64,000 bases of DNA. Source: JAWWPY01 sp963822825. GTDB taxonomy: Bacteria > Actinomycetota > Actinomycetes > Streptosporangiales > Streptosporangiaceae. Location: positions 1 through 64,000 of the forward strand of contig CAWGIW010000021.1 in the NCBI GenBank assembly GCA_963822825.1, read 5' to 3'. Made by a program: the position numbers and the translations under genes. A model generated the notes under the pieces. The model was not told the DNA's origin. It made no database searches and saw nothing but the letters and a program-made list of their open reading frames with translations. This document shows positions 24,675 through 33,431 of this stretch, piece after piece; the first letter of the stretch is position 1; each line of letters starts with the position of its first letter.

Positions 24675-26106
24675 ATGGCGACTGTCCCGTATGCCGACCA
24701 TACGGCGATCTACTGCCGGAAGTCGATCAAAGGCGACAGGCAGCAGATTACCGTCAACCGGCAAAAGCGTCTCGCGCTGGATGACTGCGGAAAGCTCGGG
24801 CTCTCCGTGGATCGGAAAGAATATTTACATAGATAACGGCGCTTCCGCGTGGCAGCGGAACCGGAGGCGGCCCGGATGGGACGAATTAATGCGAAAGCTG
24901 CGCAGCGTGGCGAAATCAAGCATATCGTCTGTTACCATCCTGACCGGCTCATGCGCCAGCCGCGCGACCTAGAAGAACTGCTCTCGATATCCGACGAGTA
25001 CGGGATCATGCTCTATGGCCGCGTGAATCGCCGTAATCTGCAAGACCGCTGATGACCGGTATGCGCTGCGCATCGAGATAGCACACGCCTGCCGTTCATC
25101 CGATGATACGTCACGGCCGCATGAAAGACCAGAAGCAGGAACGTGCGGAAAGCGGCCTGCCGAACGGCGCGCGCGCCTACGGATAACAAGGGACGGAATG
25201 AAAATCATTCCGGTAGAGGCGGAAATAGTCCGAGAGATATTCGAGCGGTTCACCAAGGGTGAGACGCCGTATTCAATAGCGGTAGATCTCAACCGATAGA
25301 GGAATCCTGACCGCAAAGGGCAAGGCATGGACGGAAACGAGCATCCGCCACCAGTTGAAGAACAAGCACGTCGCCGGAATTTGCTGGCACAACGGCCGGG
25401 AAGTCGCCAAGGGAAAGTGGCTCGCGATCATCGACCGCCCGGCCTGGGATTTCGCGCAAGAGCTGCTGACCTTCCGCAGCATAGCCGCGCAGAAAACGGC
25501 AGACAGGAACCGTAGAACTTATATCCTGCGCGGCCTGGTCATCTGCGGCAACTGCGGTACCGCCATGGCGGGAAACAGCGGAAACCGTCTACCGGTGCTC
25601 ACGCGCGAAAGCGCCAGGACGGCCACAGATGCGCGCGGACCATGCTCGCAGAACCGCTGGAACAATTCGTTGAGGATGCGGCAATCCGGCTGCTGACAGA
25701 CCTATCGGTCAGCACCGCCGCCGTACTGCCGGAGCGCAAGCGTCGAGCAGGCCGAACGCGAAATCGCGGAAGACGAGCAGCCAGCTACGCGAACTCAACG
25801 ACATGTGGAAAAACAAGGAAATCGAGACACCCGAATACCGCAAGGATGCGCCGCGACATCAAGAAGCGCATACGCGACGAACGAGACGGAAGACGCATCG
25901 TCAAGGGACGTCCGGCGGCGTCGGTAGCCGACCTGATCGGCCCCGAACGCGAAAGCCAAATGGGGCAAGCTGTCAGCCGAACGGAAGAACAGCGTCCTGC
26001 GATTCCTGTTCAGCGCGGTAATCATCGGCCCGCATGAGGCAAGGTCGCCCATTCCGGCACTCTCGACTACGGGCGCATCGAAATCGAGGAAAACGAGCTA
26101 GGCTAA
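24675..26106 (+). pseudogene. Degraded large serine recombinase (integrase)
   Basis: Pieces of one recombinase appear in order in shifting frames. The catalytic domain opens with HTAIYCRKS (nucleophile Ser at about residue 17) and continues as DNGASAWQRNRRRPGW and YHPDRLMRQPRDLEELL. After an internal stop come the recombinase domain (EAEIVREIFERFTKGETPYSIA, GKAWTETSIRHQLKNKHVAG) and the zinc ribbon start (LVICGNCGTAM). The frame ends with GRIEIEEN and a TAA at 26104-26106. At least five frameshifts or stops separate the pieces, so it cannot be functional. It is the enzyme that would have acted on the attL/attR pair. Confidence 0.88.
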
Positions 26107-26117
26107 CACAAGCCCAT

Positions 26118-26159
26118 ACGAAAGAGCCTCCGGCAGTTTCCCGCCGGAGGCTCTTTCGT
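26118..26159. terminator. Perfect 17-bp hairpin, bidirectional terminator
   Basis: ACGAAAGAGCCTCCGGC at 26118-26134 pairs without mismatch with 26143-26159 around an 8-base loop; the far arm ends CTCTTTCGT. It lies between the integrase remnant (plus) and a small minus-strand gene, so it serves both. Confidence 0.85.
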
Positions 26160-26165
26160 TGCTTT

Positions 26166-26324
26166 CTACGCTACGCCTTGCTCGTCGTCGCTATCGCTGC
26201 CCAGCAATCCGGCGAGAAGTTCCGCGTTCTCTGCGCTGATCACCGTCTTGAATCTGCTGGTCACCCTGTCCAGGTGGTACGCGCGGAGCGCGTCTTGTTC
26301 CGTGTGCCGCCTATAGGCGTTCAC
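26166..26324 (-). CDS. Small acidic-tailed protein of the integrated element
   Basis: A 52-residue reading frame with good codon bias: basic N-terminal half (NAYRRHTEQDALRAYHLDRV), a hydrophobic helix (ENAELLAGLLG) and an acidic end (SDSDDEQGVA). The GTG at 26324 lies in GGAGGTG. An 18-codon frame starting at the ATG of 26367, with GGGGGAGG just upstream, ends at 26311 and overlaps this start, which suggests translational coupling. It ends 6 bases before the bidirectional terminator. Family unknown; the small size and place next to the integrase would fit a directionality or regulatory factor, which is speculation. Confidence 0.45.
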   Translation of the reverse strand: MNAYRRHTEQDALRAYHLDRVTSRFKTVISAENAELLAGLLGSDSDDEQGVA

Positions 26325-26833
26325 CTCCGTTGTCGTTTCCTCGGTGGGCTGGTCTGTCGTGGGGCATCACCTCCCCCGATGACTTGGCGGGTATCCCCTC
26401 CCTTCAAGGTCTCGATCGCCGATACCGTGGGTGATCGTCCACGTCCGGACGTCCACGGCGCGAGTGTCGCCCTAACGCGTAGGCGCGCGCGAGGCGGTGG
26501 ACGAACCGTGGACGACGGACGATCACCGTGTGTGATGGCGTGTCCGCCGCAACGTCTGAGAGCGTCTAGAAGCGTCCGAGACGGTTGACCCTCATCTGGG
26601 CATGGCCTGGACTCTGGCCGACCGTCTACGGCCACCGTGGCGCGCTCGGGCGCGCTAGCGAAGGTCCATCATGCCGGCCAGGGTAAGCGGCGGGCTGGCT
26701 GGCCGGAAGGGATGATCTGGGTACCGTGGCAGGTAAACCCGCCGGTAACCTTCGGCGGGGTCGTACGCGCTGTACCTGGTACTTCTCATTCCTGGCCGAC
26801 ATCGTTTAAGTCCAACGCTTACCGGTTTCCAGG
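26325..26833. other. Non-coding stretch with palindromic element A
   Basis: No convincing gene. It contains element A of the core-and-arms repeat family (26430-26527) and, towards 26770-26830, what must be the upstream region of the 73-residue gene. Confidence 0.5.
26430..26527 (+). repeat. Core-and-arms palindrome, copy A
   Basis: Outer arms GGTGATCGTCC (26430-26440) and GGACGATCACC (26517-26527) are perfect inverses. Inner arms repeat GTCCAC on the left (26451) and GTGGAC on the right (26497 and 26508). The core at 26461-26496 shares CGAGTGT, CGCCC, ACGCGT and GGCGCGCGCGAGGCG with copy B. Could fold as a long hairpin. Confidence 0.75.
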
Positions 26834-27055
26834 ATGACAGACGAAAGCAGCCAGGTCATGCCACGTAGCAGGACGGAGGATCAGGTGGTCCGCCGCATCG
26901 AGTTCAGCGAAGCTCATCCCGAGGTAAATTTCGAGTTTCGCCGCGAAACGGGAAAATGGGAAGCGACTTACCCGACCGGCGAAAATGGCACGCTGACCGT
27001 ATACGGTTCAGAGCTAAGAGACGTGCTGGATAAGCTGGAGAAACGTCTTGGATAG
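26834..27055 (+). CDS. 73-residue conserved-looking hypothetical protein
   Basis: A small soluble alpha/beta protein (VVRRIEFSEAHPEVNFEFRRETGKWEATYP, strands, then SELRDVLDKLEKRL helix; quoted in part). No family recognised. The ATG at 26834 has only a weak AGG upstream; an ATG at 26858 is possible. It appears intact, unlike its neighbours in the element, and its mixed base composition fits element DNA. The C-terminal helix could mediate dimerisation. Confidence 0.6.
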   Translation: MTDESSQVMPRSRTEDQVVRRIEFSEAHPEVNFEFRRETGKWEATYPTGENGTLTVYGSELRDVLDKLEKRLG

Positions 27056-27102
27056 CTCGGGCACGTCATCCGCCGCTTTCGGGCGATGCCGCCCAAGCAG
27101 CC

Positions 27103-27736
27103 TCAGCCCGAAAGCGGCACTTCCGCCCTGGTAATCCATTGATAAAGATGTGTGTCTCGGCTCAGCTCTATCAGGTCAACGGCGGATATTGTTACATCAA
27201 CCGGCAGGCAGGTGACGGCACCGAGTGCTTCGGCAAAAGGGGCCGCCTGGCTCATCGCTGTTACTGTACGCGAGACTGATATGCGGTGCCCACTGGTCGG
27301 CTTCCGGGACTTTCGCCGCACCTCGCACGTCGGCTATCGCCGCGCGGATGCCTGTTCGCACCGGGTCGAGCGCGTTAGCTGGCCGCACTTCCAGCATGAT
27401 TGCTTCGGGATCAACGAGCGCAGGACCCACGGTCAGCGACACCGGGGGCTGAGTCGCAAGGCGCTTGCGGGCAGCCTCCGCAATATCGGTGATATCTTGC
27501 TCGCTTATCTCATCGGTAAACGCAATGCCCTGCATGGTCAGGTGGAGCCAGCGTGCGGGTATGGGGTCAATGCCCGGTAGCGGAGAAAGCGCTGCTTGGT
27601 AAGCCTTGACAAGTTCGTGAAGCGGCGTTTGGTGATCAAAGGTGACGTGCCAGGTGTACATTCGCCGGCCGGTCCGCCATTCCGGCCGCCACCACCAGTG
27701 ATCACGCATCTGACCGGACTGCCCGATTGCGCTCAT
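27103..27736 (-). pseudogene. 2'-5' RNA ligase / cyclic phosphodiesterase-like protein, frameshifted
   Basis: The 2H-phosphoesterase signature is complete: LHLTMQG (first HxT) and PHISLAY (second HxS). These enzymes hydrolyse 2',3'-cyclic phosphates or 2'-5' linkages in RNA or nucleotides. The C-terminus continues out of frame (APFAEALGAV...THLYQWITRAEVPLSG); one extra G near 27243 breaks the frame after SNSDEP. The start ATG overlaps the stop of the upstream HTH-TPR gene as ATGA, so the two were translationally coupled. With both catalytic motifs upstream of the shift, a partly active protein is possible. Confidence 0.8.
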
Positions 27737-29596
27737 GAGTTTGATTCGCCCCCTGCTGGAAGCGGCAAACTACGAGACTGCTCAGTGCAGTAATTAGCGA
27801 TCTCGTCGCGTAGCATGATAGCAGTCTTGCTCTGTCCGATCGCGCGGCTTGCCAATAGCGGGGCCACTTCACTGCGGAGGCGGGTCGTCAATGTTGCGAG
27901 GTGCCGCTCTGCCGGATCATTGATCAGCGGCCGCAATGCCCCGGCCGCAGCCTCTATCTCACCATTCATGAGATATGCTATTGCCGCTCCGATCCGGACT
28001 TGCGCCCATGTGCCGTATGCCCATTCTTCGCCGTCCCGCCAAGCAGTCTCCGCGCGCTCAACTTGCTGCAAGGCCCGTTCTACCGCCCCGACGCGCAGGT
28101 AAGTTGCTATGGAGTAATTCGCGCACCGGGCGGTACCGCATGCAAAGATCCCGCCCAGTTCGTCGGCGCCGCGAAGACTGTCCTGCGCTCGTTGTGCTCG
28201 GTCGAGTGCTTCTCGTGCGTCATCAACTCGTCCCAAAGCCTGATGAGCGTCGGCTTCCTGGCAGGCAAGCAGGACACGGGACGTTCCGGAAGGTTTGTAT
28301 TCGTAGCCACGCCGCGCGTACCGGGCCGCGTCATCGTAGCGTTTGGCCCAGAAGGCGTTCTTGGATTGCGTGCAAAGCAATAGGGCGCGGAGTCCATCAT
28401 GGTCCGCTTGATCGGCCAGTGTCCATCCGCTACGGCTATGCGTCTCGGCTGATGCCAATTGCCCGAGGTCGCTCACCACCCACGACAATACGGCACAGAG
28501 CTTGCCGGCGGTGACATATAGATCGCGAGTTTGCCCAATTCGCTGGCGTCCGGCCTGCAAAAGCTCGAATACGCGCCGCGTAAGAGCGGCCGCCCGCTGG
28601 TGCGATTGAAGGGGAGGGGCACTTAGGCAATCGTGAGCCAGCCGCAACGTAGCTTCATGGAGATAGGTTAGAGTCCCGCTTCCGACATTTGTTACTTCTG
28701 TCCAGGTGACTAGCTCGGATATTTGCTCCGCAAGCTTCTCGGAAGCGTTAGCTACATCCCTGGGATCTGTGTCCTCCGGCGAACTCGGCGCTTGCCATGT
28801 GTGGCTCCCAGCCGCATTTCGTCCCACATCGCTTAGTGACTCCGTCGCGGAAACGGACGGCTGATGTCGCTCGGCTCCTTCGGCTTCCCACGGGCGACGG
28901 CCAATCCCCAGCATATCCCCTGGAACATGAAGGCCGTCGGCTACCCGCTCGAATATCCTGACCTTTTGCGCCAGCCTCCCACGCGTCATGTAATCCTGGA
29001 CCTGACTGCTGGTCATCTCACAGCGGCGCGCCAGATGGCTAATTGTGAAGCTGACACCGCAGCATTTATTAGCGATCCTGAAAATAGCGCCAAGGTCACG
29101 GCTCGCGCACGCTGCGGCGAAATCCGGCCGGGCAAGCACATTAGCAGGAAGATAATCGGCTGGACGCTTCCGCTTCGCGAATGCGTGATCTGTGGGTGAT
29201 GACACTAGGATGGACGCACTATTAGGCTGCCCGACCGGTGACTGGACTAGTTCCCCGATTGAGATACTCAATGCCCGTGCCAAGGCGTTGAGCGTGTCCA
29301 GCCTGGCCCAGCTCTTGGCCTGCTGCTCAAGCTTCCGCACTGTGTCGAACACTGAGCGCAGCGGACTCGGCCAATTGTTCCTGAGTTAAGCCACGGTCAC
29401 GGCGGATCCTGGCCAGGCGCGGCCCTATTTGCACGTTATCTCGCGGCGCGAGAGTACGCGCATTATTCTTGCTCGTCCTGCTTTTACCCCCCGCCGAGCT
29501 TACGCAAGCCTGGCAGCGGCTTTCTGGGTTGTACCGGCTCAAAGGCTGACCGCAGCCTTCACAAACCCGCCCAGAACCAGAGCCAGCCACCGACAC
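27733..29596 (-). pseudogene. XRE-type HTH / TPR regulator with zinc-finger N-terminus, frameshifted
   Basis: The first 89 codons give a small zinc finger (CEGCGQ and CQAC) and the first part of an XRE helix-turn-helix (LARIRRDRGLTQEQLAESAALSV). One extra T near 29352 shifts the frame; the protein resumes as DTVRKLEQQAKSWARLDTLNALARAL. A long TPR-like helical region follows (about residues 200-530). Such HTH-TPR proteins are sensor-regulators in actinomycetes. It is coupled by a 4-base overlap to the RNA-ligase-like gene, so the two probably form one functional unit. GTG at 29590 is an alternative start with better Shine-Dalgarno spacing. Confidence 0.75.
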
Positions 29597-29673
29597 GACC
29601 CCCTCACCGGCGAGGCACGCCTACGCGACGTAGCGTACGCCACATGCGCTTCTGCCCGTAACCGGTTGTGTAC

Positions 29674-29748
29674 GCGCAAACGCAAGCGCACGCGCAAGCC
29701 TCGCGCGCGTCTGCACTGATGGCGCGCATTTGCGCGTTGCGCTTGCGC
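29674..29748 (-). repeat. Core-and-arms palindrome, copy D
   Basis: Core CTCGCGCGCGTCTGCACT at 29700-29717 (inverse of the B/C orientation). Left arm carries GCGCAA-type words (29674, 29681, 29692); right arm carries TTGCGC at 29730, 29737 and 29743. Confidence 0.75.
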
Positions 29749-29801
29749 GACAGGTGGCTACCCAGCGTGACTTATTGCGAGGCGCGCATGGCAGGCCGGC
29801 T

Positions 29802-29878
29802 GTGCACCGTGCACGTGCACGACTCGCGCGCGTCTGCACTCAATGACGGTTGCACAGCCTGTGCACGCGCATGTGCAC
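29802..29878 (-). repeat. Core-and-arms palindrome, copy E
   Basis: The 18-bp core at 29823-29840 is identical to copy D. Left arm has GTGCAC three times (29802, 29809, 29815); right arm has GTTGCAC at 29849 and GTGCAC at 29861 and 29873. Confidence 0.75.
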
Positions 29879-29922
29879 AAGATCGGGGAATCGGCTTTCT
29901 GGCCTAAAACTCCACTACAATT

Positions 29923-30015
29923 CGTGACTGTCTTCGTCTTTGTCTACCGATGCGTTCGGCCCCTTTACGTGCAGACACGCGAGTAGACGTAGACGTAGAC
30001 AAACCGTTCGTCACG
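29923..30015 (+). repeat. Core-and-arms palindrome, copy C
   Basis: Core GTGCAGACACGCGAG at 29969-29983, two bases shorter than in B. Left arm: three tandem hexamers GTCTTC-GTCTTT-GTCTAC (29930-29947). Right arm: GTAGAC three times in tandem (29983-30000). Outer words CGTGAC (29923) and GTCACG (30010) are inverted. Confidence 0.75.
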
Positions 30016-30020
30016 CTGCG

Positions 30021-30092
30021 TGATCGTCTCGTCGTCTCATCTCACGGCCGAGTGTGGCCCCTACGCGTGCAGACGCGCGCGAGGCGTGAGAC
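30021..30092 (+). repeat. Core-and-arms palindrome, copy B
   Basis: Core GTGCAGACGCGCGCGAG at 30067-30083, preceded by CGAGTGTGGCCCCTACGC. Arms TCTCACG (30040-30046) and CGTGAGA (30085-30091) pair; GTCTC words recur at 30026 and 30034. Confidence 0.75.
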
Positions 30093-30136
30093 AACCTGCG
30101 AGGCGATTTCGACCACGCACAGTCACCAAGCTGGAC

Positions 30137-30175
30137 ATGTTACGAAAAACGCTTGACTGATTTCAGCATCGTGAA
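30137..30175 (+). other. Right attachment site (attR)
   Basis: ATGTTACGAA at 30137-30146 is followed by 12 element bases and the crossover GA at 30159-30160; host MFS sequence (TTTCAGCATC) resumes at 30161. Confidence 0.85.
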
Positions 30176-31481
30176 CGTGGCGCTGCCATCGATCCAGCGG
30201 GAGCTCGGCTTCGCCGCCTCCGCGGTGCAGTGGGTGGTCACCGGGTATGCGATCACTTTCGGCGGGCTGCTGATCCTCGGCGGCCGCGCCGCCGACCTGT
30301 TCGGCCGCCGGCGGATGTTCGTGGCCGGGCTGATCGTCTTCTCGGCCGCCTCGCTGGCGGGGGGCCTGGCCCACGATCCCGTTCTGCTCGTGGCATCGCG
30401 GGCCGTGCAAGGGCTGGGGGCGGCGCTGGTGGCGCCCGCCGCCCTGTCGCTGATCACGACTGGCTTCCCGGAAGGGCCCGAGCGCAACCGGGCGCTCGGT
30501 TTCTACGGCGCCACCGCGTCCGTCGGCTTCGTGGCGGGCCAGGTGCTGGGCGGCGTCCTGGTGCAGTTCACGACGTGGCGCGCCGTCTTCCTGGTAAACG
30601 TGCCAGTTGGGATCGCTGCTGTGGCGCTGACGCCGCGCCTCCTCGGCCGGTCGCATGACGAGCGGGCCAGGCGGCGGCTGGACGTCGGCGGCGCCGCGCT
30701 GATCACCGGGGCCATTGCCGCGCTGGTATTCGCGGTGTCCCAGGGCGGGGCGGCAGGCTGGACGTCGCCGGTCGTGCTGGGCGCCGTGGCGGCCGCCGGG
30801 GCCGCCGTGGCCGCATTCGCGGTGGTCGAGCGGCGCCACCCCGATCCGCTGGTCCGCGGCAGCCTGCTGCGGCTGCCGTGCCTGCGCAAGAGCGGGACGC
30901 TCATCCTGCTACTCGGCGTGTGGAACGGCGGCGAGATGCTCGTCCTGTCGCTCTACTTCCAGCAGGTCCTCCACGATTCCCCGCTCATGACCGGCCTGGC
31001 CATCGCCCCGCAGGGGGTCGTCGGGTTCGCCGCCGGGGCGCTTGGTGCCCGGCTCGCGGCCCGCGTCGGCATCCGCTGGCTGCTCGTCCTGACCAACGCC
31101 GCAGCGACGATCGGATTCCTGGTTCTCACCCAGCTCCCGGCGACGGGCGGTTACAGCCCGCTGCTGGCGGCGGTGATGTTCGTCGGCTTCGGGACGGCCG
31201 GGACCGCGTTCGGCGCCATGGTGACCGCCAGCCGCGGCGTGGCTGACGGTGATCAGGGAATCGTCGGCGGCGTGATCAACACGAGCCGCCAGATCGGCGC
31301 CGGCATCGGGGCCGCGTTGCTGCCGGCGATCGCCCTCACGGCCAGCCACGGAACTCAGACCGCAGGCGTCGGCGGCGACCGGGCCGCCATGCTGGCCGGG
31401 GCCATGGTCGCGGGCCTGGCCACTCTGGTCGCCTGGCGCGGTCAACGAGCCGGGCACAGCAAGGTTGCCTCCAATTGCTAG
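30162..31481 (+). pseudogene. 3' part of split MFS exporter gene (DHA2/EmrB type)
   Basis: About 439 residues covering the rest of helix 1 and some 13 further helices of a 14-helix drug/proton antiporter. Visible family motifs include GGRAADLFGRRRMFV (motif A loop between helices 2 and 3) and RAVQGLGAALVAPAALSL (motif B). A TTG at 30153 inside the element could start a protein (LTDFSIVN...), lacking the leader and half of helix 1, so weak expression of a near-complete transporter cannot be excluded. Confidence 0.9.
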
Positions 31482-31563
31482 TCGTCTTAGTGATGCGGCA
31501 TTAGGGTCGTGGTGCGGAGGATCGGTCAGGACAGCGAGCTGTACGCCCATGCTAGGAGCTGAG

Positions 31564-32187
31564 ATGTCCCTGTCCCACGCCAGCATCCTGTTAAATCTGC
31601 CTGCCTCCCCGTTCCCGCCGCTGGCCGTCGGCTTCATGGGCCTGGGCACCGGCTATCTGGTCTACGGAACCCAGGAGCTCTTCGGCTACCCCAAACGCGA
31701 TGAGCGGGTGGACCTGGCCACGGGCATCTGGGGCATCTGGATGCCGGGCTTCATGCAGTTCATCACCGGTGTCTATCTATTCCTGGGACTGACCCTGTTC
31801 GGCACGTTCACCGCGGCGCCGCTGTACATGGCCGCCCTGGCGTTCACCGCCTACGGCGTGCACTGGTTCGCGCTCGGCTGGATCCGGCTGCGCCGCGCCG
31901 ATGCACGGGCGAATATCGGGATGACGGTAGCGTTCCTCGCGCTGTCGGTCCTCGGCATCATCGTGTTCTTCAAGGTCGGCGATGACCCGGTGGGCGGGCT
32001 GTTCATCGGCCTGGCCTGCGTCTATGTGGCGGAGTTCTTCGCGACCCTGGGCCCCGACGTGCCCAGGATCGGCCGCTTGGCCGACAAGGCGCTCGGCTTC
32101 TTTCACCTCGGCACCGGCCTGTACCTGATGTACCTGGTGTTCGCCGTGGTCCTGAACTTCGTGCTGAAGTACACCCTGCCCCTGTGA
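31564..32187 (+). CDS. Six-helix membrane protein, GPR1/FUN34/YaaH-like
   Basis: A 207-residue integral membrane protein with six hydrophobic helices and short loops. The start (LNLPASPFPPLAVGFMGLGTGYL) is reminiscent of the NPAPLGL motif of acetate/succinate channels of the GPR1/FUN34/YaaH family, and the size fits, but the match is loose. The ATG at 31564 follows CTAGGAGCTGAG. It lies alone between the exporter remnant and a dehydrogenase remnant. Acetate or small-acid transport is a weak inference. Confidence 0.55.
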   Translation: MSLSHASILLNLPASPFPPLAVGFMGLGTGYLVYGTQELFGYPKRDERVDLATGIWGIWMPGFMQFITGVYLFLGLTLFGTFTAAPLYMAALAFTAYGVHWFALGWIRLRRADARANIGMTVAFLALSVLGIIVFFKVGDDPVGGLFIGLACVYVAEFFATLGPDVPRIGRLADKALGFFHLGTGLYLMYLVFAVVLNFVLKYTLPL

Positions 32188-32253
32188 GGCGGGCCGCCCC
32201 GTGCCCGAGACTGGGCCGTAGGCGCAGCCTGCGCACACGACGAGGAGGCACTC

Positions 32254-33154
32254 GTGACAGACGCAACGCAAGGTGCCGGGCGCCCACGGGCCGCCGTGCT
32301 CGGCATCGGGACGATGGGCGCGGGCATGGCCCATAACCTGCTGCGGGCCGGGCTCCCGGTCAACGCATGGAACCGGACGCCCGGCCGGCGGCCGCGCTGG
32401 CGGCGGAGGGTGCCGCCGCGCATGAATTCCCCTCCAAGGCCGTCGCGCACGCCGACGTGGTGATCACCATGCTCGCGGACGCGGAGGCCGTGAAGTCGGT
32501 CGCCTTCGGCCAGGGCATGCTGGCCGCGATGCGGTCCGGCGCCGTCTGGGCGCAGATGGGCACCATCGGCGTGGCGGCCACCGATGAGCTGATCGCCCGG
32601 GTCGGGGATGAGCGCCCGGATGTCTACCTGGTGGACGCGCCGGTTTCCGGGACCCGGGGCCGGCCGAGGCTGGCCAGCTGCTGATCCTGGCGTCCGGCCC
32701 GGAGCAGGCGAAGCCAGTGCTCGAGCCCGTATTCGAGGCGATCGGCCGGGCGACGAAGTGGCTCGGCGAGGCCGGCGCAGGCACCCGGCTCAAGCTGGTC
32801 ACGAACAGCTGGCTGGTCTTTCTGGCCGAGGGAACAGCGGAGATCATGGCGCTGGCGGACTCGCTGGGCGTCGATCGCCGTGAGGTGCTCGACTTCCTCA
32901 GCGGCGGGAACATGGCCGCGCCGTTCGCACAGACAAAGTTCCGCAAGATGGACGCGGGTGACGACTCGCCCGACTTCTCCCTCCAGTGGGCGCTCAAGGA
33001 CATCCGGCTGGCCCTCGACGCGGCGTCGGACCGGCCGCTGCCCGTCCTCGGCGCGATCAGCGAGCGCTGGCAGGCGCTCGTCGATGAGGGCCTCGGCGCG
33101 CTGGATGTCAGTGCCGCGCGACATGGGCTGGACCGGGCGGCAACTAGCCGATGA
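32254..33154 (+). pseudogene. 3-hydroxyisobutyrate dehydrogenase-like protein, two frameshifts
   Basis: An NAD(P)-dependent beta-hydroxyacid dehydrogenase in three frames. Part 1 has the Rossmann start (AAVLGIGTMGAGMAHNLLRAGLPVNAWNRTP). Part 2 continues AAALAAEGAAAHEF to DAPVSGT. Part 3 holds GPAEAGQLLILASGP, the catalytic Lys region (LKLVTNSWLVFLAEGTAEIM) and the C-terminal helical domain. Each junction (near 32385 and 32660) lacks one base within a GC run. Read together they give a normal-length enzyme of about 300 residues. Two defects in GC runs could be sequencing errors. Confidence 0.8.
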
Positions 33155-33431
33155 TTCATGGCCGCTGCGGGAGATGATCGGCCGTAGCCGACCCGCGCTG
33201 GCCGCTCACCTGAGACGCTGCGTGATACATCGGGCAGCAACGGATGACCCGGCCTGGCGTCATCGTGGAGGCGATGTGCCCGCATCGCGGAGCGGCGAAG
33301 GCGTGGTCAACAAGCCGCCGAGGTTCTCTGGTCCCCGTCGCCGGTAAGGGGCTCGCCGTCGCACCTGGTCAGCGGGAAGGAGATGGGCTGTGCGTAATGG
33401 CCGAGGGCGGCGCGACGGCCATAGCCGGATC

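Larger units (their letters stand above)
29597..30136. other. Repeat-filled non-coding region before attR
   Basis: No gene is supported; reading frames here come from alternating GC-rich words. Four core-and-arms palindromes (copies D, E, C, B) fill most of it, and CTACG/CGTAG at 29621-29633 is a further small hairpin. Confidence 0.6.
24588..30159. mobile_element. Decayed 5.57-kb integrative element of the large serine recombinase type
   Basis: The element splits an MFS gene. Its ends carry ATGTTACGAA (30137-30146) and TTCGTAACAT (24601-24610), each exactly 12 bases from the dinucleotide GA at the junction (30159-30160 and 24587-24588), so the circular attP would be a symmetric 46-bp site. 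Contents: degraded serine integrase, terminator, a 52-residue protein, a 73-residue protein, a frameshifted 2'-5' RNA ligase and HTH-TPR pair, and five palindromic repeat elements. GC is visibly lower than the flanks. No replication, transfer or virion gene is seen, so it is a remnant or a minimal passenger element. Confidence 0.9.

Noticed and set aside
29641..29907. Long-looking reading frames of about 70-80 codons in the repeat region
   Set aside because: They arise from alternating GC-rich words of the palindromic elements and have no Shine-Dalgarno or plausible protein composition.
29600..30130. CRISPR array
   Set aside because: The repeated core is not evenly spaced, appears in both orientations, and the intervals are inverted arms, not spacers; no cas gene is present.
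24588..30159. Complete prophage or conjugative element (AICE)
   Set aside because: No replication, transfer, capsid or packaging gene is present; only a dead integrase and a few small or broken genes.
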